This document shows, in pieces, positions 22,521 through 32,440 of a DNA stretch of 64,000 bases (position 1 is its first letter; each line of letters starts with the position of its first letter). Both the position numbers and the translations under genes were made by a program. The DNA is taken from NCBI GenBank assembly GCA_022539475.1, contig VCMS01000210.1:35040-99039 (forward strand). Reading direction: 5' to 3'. This stretch comes from Gracilaria domingensis (lineage: Eukaryota; Rhodophyta; Florideophyceae; Gracilariales; Gracilariaceae). The notes under the pieces were generated by a model. The model searched no databases and was not told where the DNA came from. It worked only from the letters and a program-made list of their open reading frames with translations.

Positions 22521-25500
22521 TCACAGCGGCGCCTCGTGGCGCCGCACCCACTCGTACGCGTTCTGGAACATGCGCAGCCACGGCGACGCCGGCAGCCGCG
22601 CCACCGCGCGCGGCGCGTGCGCCCACTGCCACAGCAGCACCGTGCGCTCCGGGTGCGGCATCATCGCCAGGTGCCGCCCGTCGCGCGAGCACAGCGCCGC
22701 CGCCGCCGCCGCCGAGCCGTTGGGGTTGTCCGGGTAGCGCATGGTGGGCGCGCCCTGCTCGTCCACGTAGCGCAGCGCCACCAGCTGGCGCCGCTGCGCG
22801 TCGGCCAGCACGCGCGCCGACGGGAAGTGCGCGCGGCCCTCGCCGTGCGCCACCCACACGCCCAGCTGCGCCGCGTCCATGCCGCGCAGCATCAGCGCCG
22901 GGCTGCCCGCCGCCACCTTCACCGTCGCGAAGCGCGACTCGTACCGCCCCGACTCGTTGCGGATGAAGCGCGGCTGCTCCGCCTCCGCCACCTCCGCGGG
23001 CGAGAACGGCACGCGCCCCAGCAGCGCCATCAGCTGGCACCCGTTGCACACGCCCAGCGAGAACGTATCCCGCCGCGCATAGAACGCGTCAAATTCATCG
23101 CGCACCTTGTCGTTGAAGCGAATCACCGCTGCCCAGCCCTTTGCCGAGTCCAGCACGTCCGCGTATGAAAAGCCGCCCACAAACGCAACGCCCTTGAATT
23201 GCGACAGCCCTATCGCGCCGCTCGATATGTCACGCATCGAAACGTCCCATGCCTCAAACCCGCTCAGGTGGAACGCCGCGCTCATCTCTCGATCGCCGTT
23301 TGAGCCTTCCTCGCGCACGATCGCCACTTTGGGCTTGTCCTTCCGTCGCAGCACCGACGCCGCCGTCGGCTGCGGCGTGTATGGCACCACGTACTGCGCA
23401 CCGCGTCTGCCCCACAGGCTCTCCTGTTCCATGTCCACGCACTCCGTCTTCGCCTGTTGCCGTTCCAGCGCAAACGACGTGCTCTCCCACACATCCCTGT
23501 AATCTCGGATGTCACCGACCAACACCTTCCGCCCGTTGTCCGTGACAGCAAGCCTGTGATCTGCCCTGCTCTGCGCAATCACCTCATGCGCCAACCCCCG
23601 TTGCGACAACTGTTCGCATATCTCAGCTTTGAAACAAGACGACACCTCAATCACAATTCCGAGTTCCTCTGCAAACAAAGCGGCCGTAGTGTCGCAGTTC
23701 AGTCGCCCAGAATCCACCGTGACATCCAGCCCGCAGTTTCCAGCAAATCCCATCTCCAAAAGCGCGGTGATCAACCCGCCGTCACTCACATCATGGCAGG
23801 ACAGCACGCCCTCATGCGTGATCAAGTGCTGAACCGCATCAAAAGCGTTTGCAAGCAGTGCACCGTCATCCACGTCCGGCGCGACTTGCCCCACCTGCGA
23901 GAACACCTGAGCAAGCGCGCTGCCACCAAGCCGTCTCTTCCCGTTCGCAACATCGATCAGAATCAGCACACTGTTGCCCGGCGCCTTGAGATCCGGCGTA
24001 AGTTTAATTTGAACGTCGTCCATCGTGCAGTAGCCGCTGATCACCAGCGTTCCAGGCGCTCGCACCGTCTCCACCGAGCCGTCGGCGGTGGGGCAGCGAG
24101 CCGCCATGGACAGCGAGTCCTTCCCTCCGTCCACCGCGATCTCCAGCTCGAGCATGATGTCGCGCATGGCCACCGCGGCGTCGTAGAGCGAGGCGCAATC
24201 GCCGGGAAGCTTGGCAGCCCACATCCAATTGGCCTCGCATTTGATGTCACCCCTCGCTGTGAGCCTGGCGCCACACAGGTTGGTCATCATCTCCCCCACG
24301 CTCATTCTGGCCATGGCCTGCGGCGAAAGCGCCGTGATGGTCGGGCGCTCGCCGATCGCGGTGGCCGACCCGCGCACGCTGAAGTGAGACTGTGCAGCCA
24401 CAGCATAATCCGACAGCGGCAGCTGCAACGCGCCCACACACTGCTGCTGAGCAATCAAGCCCGTGACGCTGCGATCGACCTTGGTGGTCAAGAACCTCTT
24501 CGAGCCGACGCTCATCAGGCTCAGCACCCGCTCCAGCGCCGCCTCGATCGTGGTGCCGGGCGGAAGCTGCAGCGGCTCCGCGCGCAGCACCACGCGCGAG
24601 TCGGTAAACGTCTTTTGCGGCAGGTCGCCCAGCACGGCTTGCAGGTCCAGGTCCACAACCGCCTTGCCCTCGTGCTCATCCCACAGCACAATGCGCCCCG
24701 ACCCGTCGATCGAGCCCAGCACGGCCGGCACCACGTTCTCGCGCTCACACAGCCGGCGGAACAGCGGCTCATGCTCGGGGCGCAGCAGCAACCCAAACTG
24801 CTCCTGGTACTCGGCGACCCAAATCTCGAGCGCCGACAGCGTGGCGTCGCCCACCCACACGTTCCTCACATGGATCTTGGCGCCGGCCGGATAGATGAGC
24901 TCCTTGACGACGTTGCAGTTGCCGCCGGCGCCCTGGTCGTGGATGGACACAATGGGGTTGTGCTCGCCCATCTCGACGCACGCGCGCAGCACGCGGTACA
25001 CCTTTTGCGCCATCTCGGCGTCGCCGCGCTGCACGGCGTTGAAGTCGAGGTCGGCGCTGTTGTCGCCCTGCATCATGCTGGAGGCGGCGCCGCCGCCCAT
25101 GCCGATGCGGTACGCGGGGCCGCCCACCTTGACGACGAGCAGCCCCACGCTGGCGCGCCCCTTGCTGGCGTGGCGATGGTGCATGTGCCCCATGCCGCCG
25201 GAGAACATGATGGGCTTGACGTACTCTCTGCGCTGGCCGCCCACCATCCTGACGCCGTAGCTGCGCGCAAAGCCGTTGACGACGGCCTCGCCAAACTTGT
25301 TGCCGTAGTCGCTGGCGCCGTTGCTGGCCTGGATGAGAATGTCGAGCGGCGACGCCAGGTTGGTCGGGTACTGGAACGAGTGGTTTTCCCACGGGCGCGC
25401 GCAACTCGGAATGTGCAGGTTGCCCACCGAGTAGCCGGCGGTGGCCACGCCCACCAGGCTGCCCGTGCCCGTGGCGGCGGTGTCGCGGATGCGGCCGCCC

Positions 25501-26696
25501 GTGCCCGTCTCCGCGCCCGGGAAGGGCGCGACGCCGCTCGGAAAGTTGTGCGTCTCCGCGGTGAAGAGCACGTCCACGTCGACGTTGCGCACGGCGAGCG
25601 CGCTGGGCTCGCCCGGCGCGGACGGCGCGAGCTGCGGCACGGCGCCGGCGCGGATGGTGGAGGAGTTGTCCGCAAAGGCGATGACGGAGTTGGCGCGGCG
25701 GCTCGCGCGCAGCGGCTGGCGCACAATGGCGAGCAGGTGGTCGGGCGCGCGCACGCCGTCGATGACGAGCGCGCCCTTGAAAAACCAGTGGCGCGAGTGC
25801 TCCGAGTTGCTCTGCGCCAGGTCGAAGAGCTCGACGGTGGTGGGGTTGCGGCGCAGCTGGCGGAACATGCGCGCGTAGTACGCGACGTCGTCGGCGTCGA
25901 AGGCGAGCCCGTGCGCGGCGCTGAGCTCGGCGAGCGCGGGCTCGCCGCGCGCCAGCACGTCCACCTCGGCGGCCGGCGCGGCGGCGGCGCGCAGCTCGAA
26001 GGACGTGAGGCGGTCGGGGTACACGCACTCGGTCATGCGGTCGTGCGCGGCGGCCACGAACGCGTCGAGCAGCGCCGCGCGCTCGGCGCGCGGCACGGCG
26101 CGGTCGAACTGCACGGCGTAGCGGCGCGAGCGCTCCAGGCGGTCGACGGGCGGCAGGCCGCACGCGCGGCAGATGGCGACGGCGTTGGCCGACCACGCGG
26201 TCTGGAAGTTGAGGCGCGGCCCCACGTGCACCACGCGCGCCGCCGCCGCGGCGGGCTGCGGCGCGTCGCGCAGGCGCTGCGGCTCGAAGGTCTCGGCGAG
26301 CAGCCAGCGCAGCACGCGGCGCTGCGGCGCGCTGAGCGGCGCGCGCACGCGCACGTTGAACACGGCCTCCTCGCGCACGGCCGCCAGCGCGGCGCGCGGC
26401 CCGAACGCCGCGGCGCACAGCCGCGCCAGCTGCGGCGACGGCGCGTCGTGCGCGCGGTAAAAGTGCAGCACGGCGGCGGCGGGGGCGGCGGCGGGGGCGG
26501 CGGCGTCGGCGTCGGCGTCGGCGGCGTCGGCCGCGGCGGCGGCGGTGGCGGTGGTGGCGGGCCGCGCGCGCGGCGGCGGCGGCGGCGGCGCGGACGCGCG
26601 GCGGCGCGCGGCGTCGCGGAGCGGCGACGCGGCGGCGCGCGCGCGCGGCGACGCGCGCAGCGGCAGCGGCGCGGAGAAGGCGGCGGCGGCGCGCAT
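22521..26696 (-). CDS. purL: phosphoribosylformylglycinamidine synthase (FGAM synthase)
   Basis: 1391 aa, single exon, the large eukaryote/gamma-proteobacterial type. It converts FGAR, glutamine and ATP to FGAM in de novo purine synthesis. Layout: N-terminal PurS-like region (HFYRAHDAPSPQLARLCAAA), two AIRS-like synthase halves with the phosphate/ATP loops (LAQSNSEHSRHWFFKG, GGAASSMMQGDNSADLDF, HDQGAGGNCNVVKELIYP), and a C-terminal class I glutamine amidotransferase with the nucleophile in GVCNGCQLM (near residue 1216) and the HPE triad part in MMPHPERT (near 1347). The first ~75 residues are Ala/Arg/Ser/Pro-rich, as expected of a plastid transit peptide; plastid purine synthesis is inferred. 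The ATG at 26696 was chosen as the start of this leader; an upstream 93-codon extension reads as UTR. Divergent from the ARID gene. Confidence 0.95.
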   Translation of the reverse strand: MRAAAAFSAPLPLRASPRARAAASPLRDAARRRASAPPPPPPRARPATTATAAAAADAADADADAAAPAAAPAAAVLHFYRAHDAPSPQLARLCAAAFGPRAALAAVREEAVFNVRVRAPLSAPQRRVLRWLLAETFEPQRLRDAPQPAAAAARVVHVGPRLNFQTAWSANAVAICRACGLPPVDRLERSRRYAVQFDRAVPRAERAALLDAFVAAAHDRMTECVYPDRLTSFELRAAAAPAAEVDVLARGEPALAELSAAHGLAFDADDVAYYARMFRQLRRNPTTVELFDLAQSNSEHSRHWFFKGALVIDGVRAPDHLLAIVRQPLRASRRANSVIAFADNSSTIRAGAVPQLAPSAPGEPSALAVRNVDVDVLFTAETHNFPSGVAPFPGAETGTGGRIRDTAATGTGSLVGVATAGYSVGNLHIPSCARPWENHSFQYPTNLASPLDILIQASNGASDYGNKFGEAVVNGFARSYGVRMVGGQRREYVKPIMFSGGMGHMHHRHASKGRASVGLLVVKVGGPAYRIGMGGGAASSMMQGDNSADLDFNAVQRGDAEMAQKVYRVLRACVEMGEHNPIVSIHDQGAGGNCNVVKELIYPAGAKIHVRNVWVGDATLSALEIWVAEYQEQFGLLLRPEHEPLFRRLCERENVVPAVLGSIDGSGRIVLWDEHEGKAVVDLDLQAVLGDLPQKTFTDSRVVLRAEPLQLPPGTTIEAALERVLSLMSVGSKRFLTTKVDRSVTGLIAQQQCVGALQLPLSDYAVAAQSHFSVRGSATAIGERPTITALSPQAMARMSVGEMMTNLCGARLTARGDIKCEANWMWAAKLPGDCASLYDAAVAMRDIMLELEIAVDGGKDSLSMAARCPTADGSVETVRAPGTLVISGYCTMDDVQIKLTPDLKAPGNSVLILIDVANGKRRLGGSALAQVFSQVGQVAPDVDDGALLANAFDAVQHLITHEGVLSCHDVSDGGLITALLEMGFAGNCGLDVTVDSGRLNCDTTAALFAEELGIVIEVSSCFKAEICEQLSQRGLAHEVIAQSRADHRLAVTDNGRKVLVGDIRDYRDVWESTSFALERQQAKTECVDMEQESLWGRRGAQYVVPYTPQPTAASVLRRKDKPKVAIVREEGSNGDREMSAAFHLSGFEAWDVSMRDISSGAIGLSQFKGVAFVGGFSYADVLDSAKGWAAVIRFNDKVRDEFDAFYARRDTFSLGVCNGCQLMALLGRVPFSPAEVAEAEQPRFIRNESGRYESRFATVKVAAGSPALMLRGMDAAQLGVWVAHGEGRAHFPSARVLADAQRRQLVALRYVDEQGAPTMRYPDNPNGSAAAAAALCSRDGRHLAMMPHPERTVLLWQWAHAPRAVARLPASPWLRMFQNAYEWVRRHEAPL

Positions 26697-27771
26697 GACG
26701 GGCAGGCGGGTGGCGGGAGGCGGGAGGCGGGAGGCGGGAGGGGGGAGGGGCAATCGCGGAATGTGATCTGCGCGTAGATGCGTACGATGCACGAGGCACG
26801 TGCGCTCGCCGTGCGGCAGGCAACAGCGGAGCGAGGACACTTGCTGTGGCGCGCGCGATTGGCTGCGGAGAATTACACTACAGACGTTACAGTTGGACGG
26901 CACTGGTACAATCGCGCGAAATGACACGTGTGCTCTGGATGACGAATAATGGATTATTAGGGGATTTGAGCGCAACCTCTTGGCGGGCGTGGGGTCTTTT
27001 AGGGGTTGCCTTTTCTATTGGGTGTTGGTAGATTCTTAGGGGTCAGGGCTCACAAAACTGGCTTATCGGATCAAGCGCCGATCACGTTTATGGTTTTGAC
27101 TAGCAAGGGTGCTTTTGTACACCCACGCTCCCTCTCCTTCTCAGGAGTTTTAATTATCATACAAACGCAGCTTGTGGTGCACGGCGAGCAGCGCGCAGCA
27201 AAATTTGCATTGCAAACGAGCGTCACACGCGGCGCGGCGCGCGGTGCGCGCGCGCGCGCGAGATTCGCGCGCGCCGCGCCTGCGCGCCGGCAGGCGCGCC
27301 GCGCCGCAGATGGCGCGCAGATGGCGCGGCGGCGGCGCGCCATTGGGCGCGGCGCGGCGGCGCGCGCGCCAAGCCGCCGCGCCGCCAAAACATCGCCGCC
27401 GTGAGTGGCCGCCGCCGCATTACGCGCCATGCGGCGGCGCGCACAAATATCGGCGCGGCGCGCGCGCGCGGCGCCAAAAAATCTGCGCGCCGCCGCCGCG
27501 CGCCAATGGGCGCGCCGGCCGCGCCAAGATATTTGCGCGCGCGCCGCCGCGGCCGCCATGCGGCGCGCCGCGCGCGCGCGCCGCGCGCCTACCAGCCACA
27601 CACGCCGCGCGCGCGGCGCAAACCCTGCGCGCGCGCGCGCGCCGGCCGTTCATATCTCGCCATCCGCCGCGCGCGGCGCTGCGCGACGGCGCCCCCGCCC
27701 GCCCGCCGCCCGCCCCCCCGTCGCCACAGCGCGCTCGTCGTCGGCCGCGCCCGCACCGCCGCCGCGCCGCC
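26697..27771. promoter_or_regulatory. bidirectional region between PurL and ARID genes
   Basis: It begins with a G-rich GGGAGGC tandem (26705-26745) in the PurL leader, then about 300 bp of ordinary composition (26830-27170), then ~550 bp made almost entirely of GC/CG steps leading to the ARID ATG. Within the latter are CCAAT-type motifs in both orientations (GCCATTGGGCG near 27338 and CGCCAATGGGC near 27501) and inverted copies of an ACAAATAT / GATATTT core (27440-27535), suggesting a large imperfect palindrome. Promoter function is inferred. Confidence 0.4.
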
Positions 27772-28660
27772 ATGCAGCCCTCCGCCGCGCCGCCGTCCTT
27801 CTACCCGCGCTACGCGCCGCCGCCCGCGCCGCCGCTGCTGCCGCCGTCGCCGCGCGCCGCCGCCGCCGCCTCCGCCTCCGCGCCGCTGCCCGCCGCGCCG
27901 CCGCCCGCGCTGGCGCCGCCGCCGCCGCCCGCGTACGCGCCGTACCTGCCGCCGCCGCCGCCGCCCGCGCGCGGCGCGCCGCCGTTCCACATGTACGCGT
28001 CGTCGGCGCCGTTCGCGCCGCCGCCGCCGTCGCCGTACGTGCTGTCCGTGCCGGCGCCGGCGCCGGCGCCGCCCGCCGCCGCCGCGCCCTTCGCCGCCAT
28101 GGCGTCGTCGCCGCTGCCGCTGCCGCACGCCGTGCGCCTCGTGCCGCAGTACGTGCCGCCGCGCGCCGCGCCGCTGCCGGTGCGCGCGCCGCCGCCGCCG
28201 CCGCACGGCCACGGCCACGCGCACGCGCACCACGCCGCGGCGCTGCGCGCGCCGCGCGCGCCGCACCTGGCGCCGTACCTGCCGCACAGGGCGTTCATCG
28301 AGCGCGACAACTTCTACGCGCGGCTGCACGCGTTCCGCGACTCGATTGGGCAGCCCATCCAGCGCCTGCCCACGCTGGGCTTCAAGGAGCTCGACCTGTG
28401 CGTGCTGTACCACGAGGTCACCAAGCGCAACGGCGTGGACGCCGTCATTGCCAACAAGCAGTGGAAGGAGGTGGCCGAGGCGCTGCAGCTGCCGTCGTCG
28501 TGCACCGACTCGGGCTTTCGCCTGCGCCTGCACTACAAAAAGTACCTGCTGCAGTTTGAGCGCAAGTTCTTCACCCCGAGCCCCACCCCCGCCGCGGGCG
28601 CCGCGGGCGCCGCCGCCGCCGCCACCGCTGCCGGCAGCAAGTGCTCCGGCGCCAAGAAAC

Positions 28661-28694
<34 letters not shown>

Positions 28695-29143
28695 TGCCGC
28701 CGCCGCCGCACAGTCCCCGCAACGGCAGCAGACGCAGCAGCAGCAGCGACAAGAACAAGAACAACAGCAACAACAACAGCAGCAAGTAGAGACGGGGTCG
28801 GTGGGGTCGGGCGCCACCACAGTCGCCGCCGACGACAATGACAGCGCGTCGGCCGCCAGCGCGCACGAGCCGCGCACGCCGCCGGCCGCCGCCAAGAAGC
28901 GCGCCTCCAGCGGCGGCAGCAGCGGCCGCAGCTCGCCGCCGCGCAAGAAGCGCCGCGCCGCCACGGCGTCGCCGCCCGCGCGCGCCGCCAAGCGCGACGA
29001 GCGCAAGCGCGCCGCCGCCAAGCACGTCGACTTCTCCGTGCTGGACGAGAGCTCGCTGCAGCGGTACGCGCGCGCGTACGACGTGCGCGCGGGCGCGGGC
29101 GGCGGCGGCGGGGGGGTTGGCGGCGGCGGCGGGGGGGGTGAGC

Positions 29144-29184
<41 letters not shown>

Positions 29185-29350
29185 GAGAGCGGCGGGGGGG
29201 GGGCAGCGGCGGCGAGGAGGAGGGCGGCGGGCGGCGGCGGCGGCGGCTGGCCGAGCGCGTGGCCAGGCACTTCTCGTGCACGCCGCTGCAGCTGGACGAG
29301 ACGGAGACGCTGCTGCGCTTCATCCGCGCCGTGCGCTGCCGCCGCGCGTA
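27772..29350 (+). CDS. ARID protein with SAP30-like C-terminal domain (frame broken in a G-run)
   Basis: The N-terminal ~170 residues are Pro/Ala-rich. Residues about 174-265 form an ARID/BRIGHT DNA-binding domain (FIERDNFYARLHAFRDSIGQ, LDLCVLYHEVTKRNGVDAVI, LRLHYKKYLLQFE). Poly-Ala, poly-Gln and basic nuclear-type stretches follow (KKRASS, RKKRRAA). Near residue 420 comes DESSLQRYARAYDV, then ~50 Gly-rich residues, then, one frame over, AERVARHFSCTPLQLDETET and LLRFIRAVR before a TAG at 29348. Together these resemble the Sin3-binding domain of SAP30 split by a Gly insertion. The frame change falls in a run of about ten Gs near 29192-29203, so I suspect a homopolymer error and treat the gene as functional. 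Role: probably ties ARID DNA binding to a Sin3/HDAC complex (inference). Confidence 0.7.
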
Positions 29351-29412
29351 GCGCCGCTGGCACACGTCAGCGCCGCGCGCCAGATGCGCCGGAGATTTGT
29401 ATGTATCTGTCT

Positions 29413-29418
29413 AATAAA
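29413..29418 (+). other. AATAAA polyadenylation signal of ARID gene
   Basis: AATAAA lies 63 bases after the ARID stop and about 200 bases before the next ATG. It marks the end of a short 3'UTR in this tightly packed tandem pair. Confidence 0.5.
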
Positions 29419-29495
29419 ACACGCGCCGCGCCGCTGTGCTCCTTCGCGCGCACCCCGCCCTCACCAGCCGTACGCCGCGCGCATCGCCGCCGCCC

Positions 29496-29600
29496 CCCAC
29501 CCCATCGCCCCATCGCCCCATCCCCATCGCCCCCATCCCCATCGCCCCCGTCCCCATCGCCCCCGTCCCCATCGCCCCCGTCCCCATCGCCCCCGTCGCC
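29496..29600 (+). repeat. C-rich minisatellite in SerB leader
   Basis: Repeats built on CCCCATCG that settle into an approximately 15-bp unit CCCCCGTCCCCATCG, repeated about four times, ending some 20 bases before the SerB ATG. It forms the pyrimidine-rich leader of that gene. Confidence 0.7.
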
Positions 29601-29619
29601 GCCCGCCCGCCTCGCCGCC

Positions 29620-30826
29620 ATGGCCCCCGCCCTCGCCGCCTTCTGCGCGCCCGCGCCGCTGCGCGCGCGCCCGCTGCGCGCGCGCGCCGCCCCCGCCAGC
29701 CGCCGCGCGCCGCGCCTGCGCCGCGCGCGCGCCGCGCTCGCCGCGCCGTCGCCCGACGCGCGCGGCGCCCCGCAGCCGCAGCCGCAGCCGCAGCCGCAGC
29801 CGCAGCCGCAGCCGCAGCCGCGCGCGCCGCTCGACTCGCTGCTCTCCGCGCCGTTCGCGCCGCTGCCCGCGCCGGCCGCGCCGGCGGCGCGCGCGTACCG
29901 GCTGACGGTGCTGTCGGCGCGGCTGGCGCCGCAGCAGCTGCTGCGCGGCGAGATCCGCGCGCTGGTGGCGGCGCGCGGCGGCCGCCTGGCCGCGGCGCCG
30001 CCTGTCGCGCGTGGCGGCCGACGCCGCGCTGTGGGCGCCGCCCGCGCTGGACGCGGACGCGCTGCGCGACGCGCTGTTCCGGCGCGGGCGCGCCGTGGGC
30101 GCCGACGTGGTGCTGCAGGCAGAGGCGGTGGCGCGCGAGCGCAAGCGCCTGGCCGTGTTCGACCTCGACTCCACGCTCATTGCGCAGGAGACCATCGACG
30201 AGCTGGCCGGCGAGATGAACGTGCAGCCGCAGTGCATGCGCATCACGCACCGCGCCATGAACGGCGAGATCGCGTTCCGCGACGCGCTGTCGCAGCGCGT
30301 GGCGCTGCTGGCGGGGCTGCCCACCGCCGCGCTGGACGCCGTCAAGCGCCGCGTGCAGTTCACGCCCGGCGCCTTCGAGCTGGTGCGCGTGCTCAAGGGG
30401 CTGGGCTGCCGCACCGCCGTCATCTCCGGCGGCTTCCACTTTCTGGCCGACCACGTGCGCGACGCGCTGGGGCTGGACTATGCGTTCGCCAACCGGCTGG
30501 AGGTGGACGCGCACAGCCGCCTCACGGGGCGCACGCTCGGCCAGATTGTGGACGCCGAGTTCAAGAGCGACACGCTGCGCATGCTGGCGCGCCGCTTCCA
30601 GCTGCGCAGCGAGCAGGTGCTGGCCGTGGGCGACGGCTCCAACGACCTGCTCATGATGCAGAGCGCCGGGCTGGGCGTCGCGTTCAACGCCAAGCCGTCG
30701 GTGCAGAACCGCGCAAAGTATCGCGTCAACCAGAACTCGCTCAGCCACGTGCTTTACTTGCTGGGCCTGTCGGAGGAGCGCATCCGCTCGCTGGACGGCT
30801 CGCAGCCGCCGCGCCGCCCGTCTTGA
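29620..30826 (+). CDS. serB: phosphoserine phosphatase, plastid type (one frameshift)
   Basis: The last step of the phosphorylated serine pathway. HAD-family motifs are clear in the 30011-30826 frame: motif I VFDLDSTLIAQETIDELAGE (nucleophile Asp), motif II ISGG, and motif III GDGSNDLLMM. A cap region lies between. The upstream part from 29620 lies in another frame: an Ala/Arg leader like a plastid transit peptide, a Pro-Gln repeat (CAGCCG hexamer, 29774-29820), then an ACT-like stretch (YRLTVLSARLAPQQLL, EIRALVAARGG). The two frames meet at about 29980-30011 in GC-only sequence, where one base appears extra (or two missing). All catalytic motifs are intact, so sequence error is more likely than a pseudogene. 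Confidence 0.8.
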
Positions 30827-32244
30827 CAACTGCCTGCCTTGTGTGCTCCCGCACCGCTCGTCCCTCTTTTTGTGGTTTGTGCGTTCATCTCCTTCATACG
30901 TGATGCTCTGCGAATCCGCTGTCCTGTTTGACATGCAGCGCAACGAAGCAGAGCTCTACGCTTCCTCATTCAACAAAAAGTTTTTTTAGGTGTCTTGTTC
31001 TAGTTCTTCATACGTGATAAATCCCCGTCACGAGACCATCTCATTCGCTCTCGTGTCTTTGAGCTGACGATGACGTGAACGGCCGTCATCATCGATCGAC
31101 CCCATCATCGTCTCGCGCTCCTGAGAACAAATCCAGCAGAATCTTTTCGTGGACACGATATGTCTTGGAAGCTACACGTACTGTATCAACACTCTCCTGC
31201 GTTCAAGTACCAACGGTAAGGGTTAGCCCTCTGGTTACCCGCTGAGATAGAGTGCATTGCACTACCGCCAATGTCCTTTACCCAACGGAACCGTTGACGG
31301 TTGCGAGCCAAGCCAATCAATGATATTCACTGTACAGGTAATGGTAGCGACTACGTCCGGTCAAGAAGCGGCCGTGATTTGCTCACGTAATAGTTGGCGC
31401 CCGTTGCGATGAACCAGGCTATGGCGACATCAGCAGCATAAATAGGAGTCCAGGTACAGGTGGAGTGACGCTCTTCTCCAACTATCGCCAGTATCACACA
31501 CGCTCTCAACTGCATTCCTGCAAAAGTCATTCCTGCACATCGGCGCGCCAGCTGACATGGAAACACATTGGCTTGTGGCAGACAGTTGGGTGGCGGGTGC
31601 ATCTCTGATGCTTCAAGTCTAATTCCGGCCCTCACCCCGAATGCTCGCGCTTCCGTTCCAGTATCTACAGCGGAACGTGCGACACTTGCTCTCATTTGCG
31701 CCACTCGATTCCCATCAGTATTTTCGAGACCAGCCTTCGTCTACCCGCGAGGAGGACTAGTGCCAAGGATCTGGTAGCGAAGGCAAGCCTGGAACAGAGT
31801 CTTCACAACTCGCCTGTGAAAGAGAAAAGGGGAAATGTGCGTCACCACGTGAAGGACAAACGGGAACGATCTCGATGCCTTCGTTTTAAACTGTCCTGGA
31901 GCGCTTCTTTGGTGCGATGCGGCTGTGAAGAGGAAGGCAGTCAGCGTCATCGGCAGTACGCTAGATGAAATTTCTCGCCTATTCTTCATGCGGCAGTTTC
32001 CACTTCTCTCATCGCACTTCCCAACAGAATGTCACCCGTCGCATGCCGTTGGATGCTGTTGTCTCTACTCGTACGAAACCACAAAAGTATTCTCTGCATG
32101 TGAGGGTTCTCCACTGTGTAGGGAGAGACAACTACTATTGGCACGTTCATCCCTAACCCATGTTGAGGAGAATTGTACGTCAGAGGAACATATCTAATGA
32201 GCACACGGTCAGCGACGCTGGCCATAAATCATCATATGGCTTCT
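30827..32244. other. intergenic, no gene recognised
   Basis: 3' flank of SerB, then ordinary AT-leaning DNA. A 117-codon minus frame (31704-31351) and others show no motif. GC content drops abruptly right after the SerB stop. Confidence 0.45.
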
Positions 32245-32350
32245 TGGCCAACCATTCACGTTAAAAACGCTGACTCAGCGCAGACTCAGCGTCTTTATGG
32301 CAACCATTCACGTCAAAACCGCTGACTCAGAGCAGCTCAGCGTCTTTATG
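32245..32350. repeat. 52-bp direct duplication with TGACTCA sites
   Basis: Two adjacent copies of a unit GGC(C)AACCATTCACGT..CGCTGACTCAG..CGTCTTTAT, at 32245-32298 and 32299-32350. Each holds one TGACTCA (32271-32277 and 32323-32329), the classical GCN4/AP-1 bZIP site, set within GCTGACTCAGC-type dyad symmetry in the first copy. Confidence 0.65.
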
Positions 32351-32440
32351 GCAACCCTTGTCGACGGTCGCATTCACATACATGAGAAAGCGCTAAGGGT
32401 GCCTATGATTTCGTCCAAGGTACAACTTCGTACACCAATT

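Noticed and set aside
23457-26777. 1106-codon open frame antisense to PurL, and a 684-codon minus frame overlapping the same gene (24769-26823)
   Set aside because: At this GC content stop codons are rare in every frame. The translations are Arg/Ala/His/Gly-rich with no motif, and the PurL frame carries all catalytic residues.
27172-30903. A single 1243-codon frame spanning ARID and SerB
   Set aside because: It joins two genes through a UTR with a polyadenylation signal. It enters and leaves the true frames at the two frameshift points and lacks the SAP30-like end and all SerB catalytic motifs.
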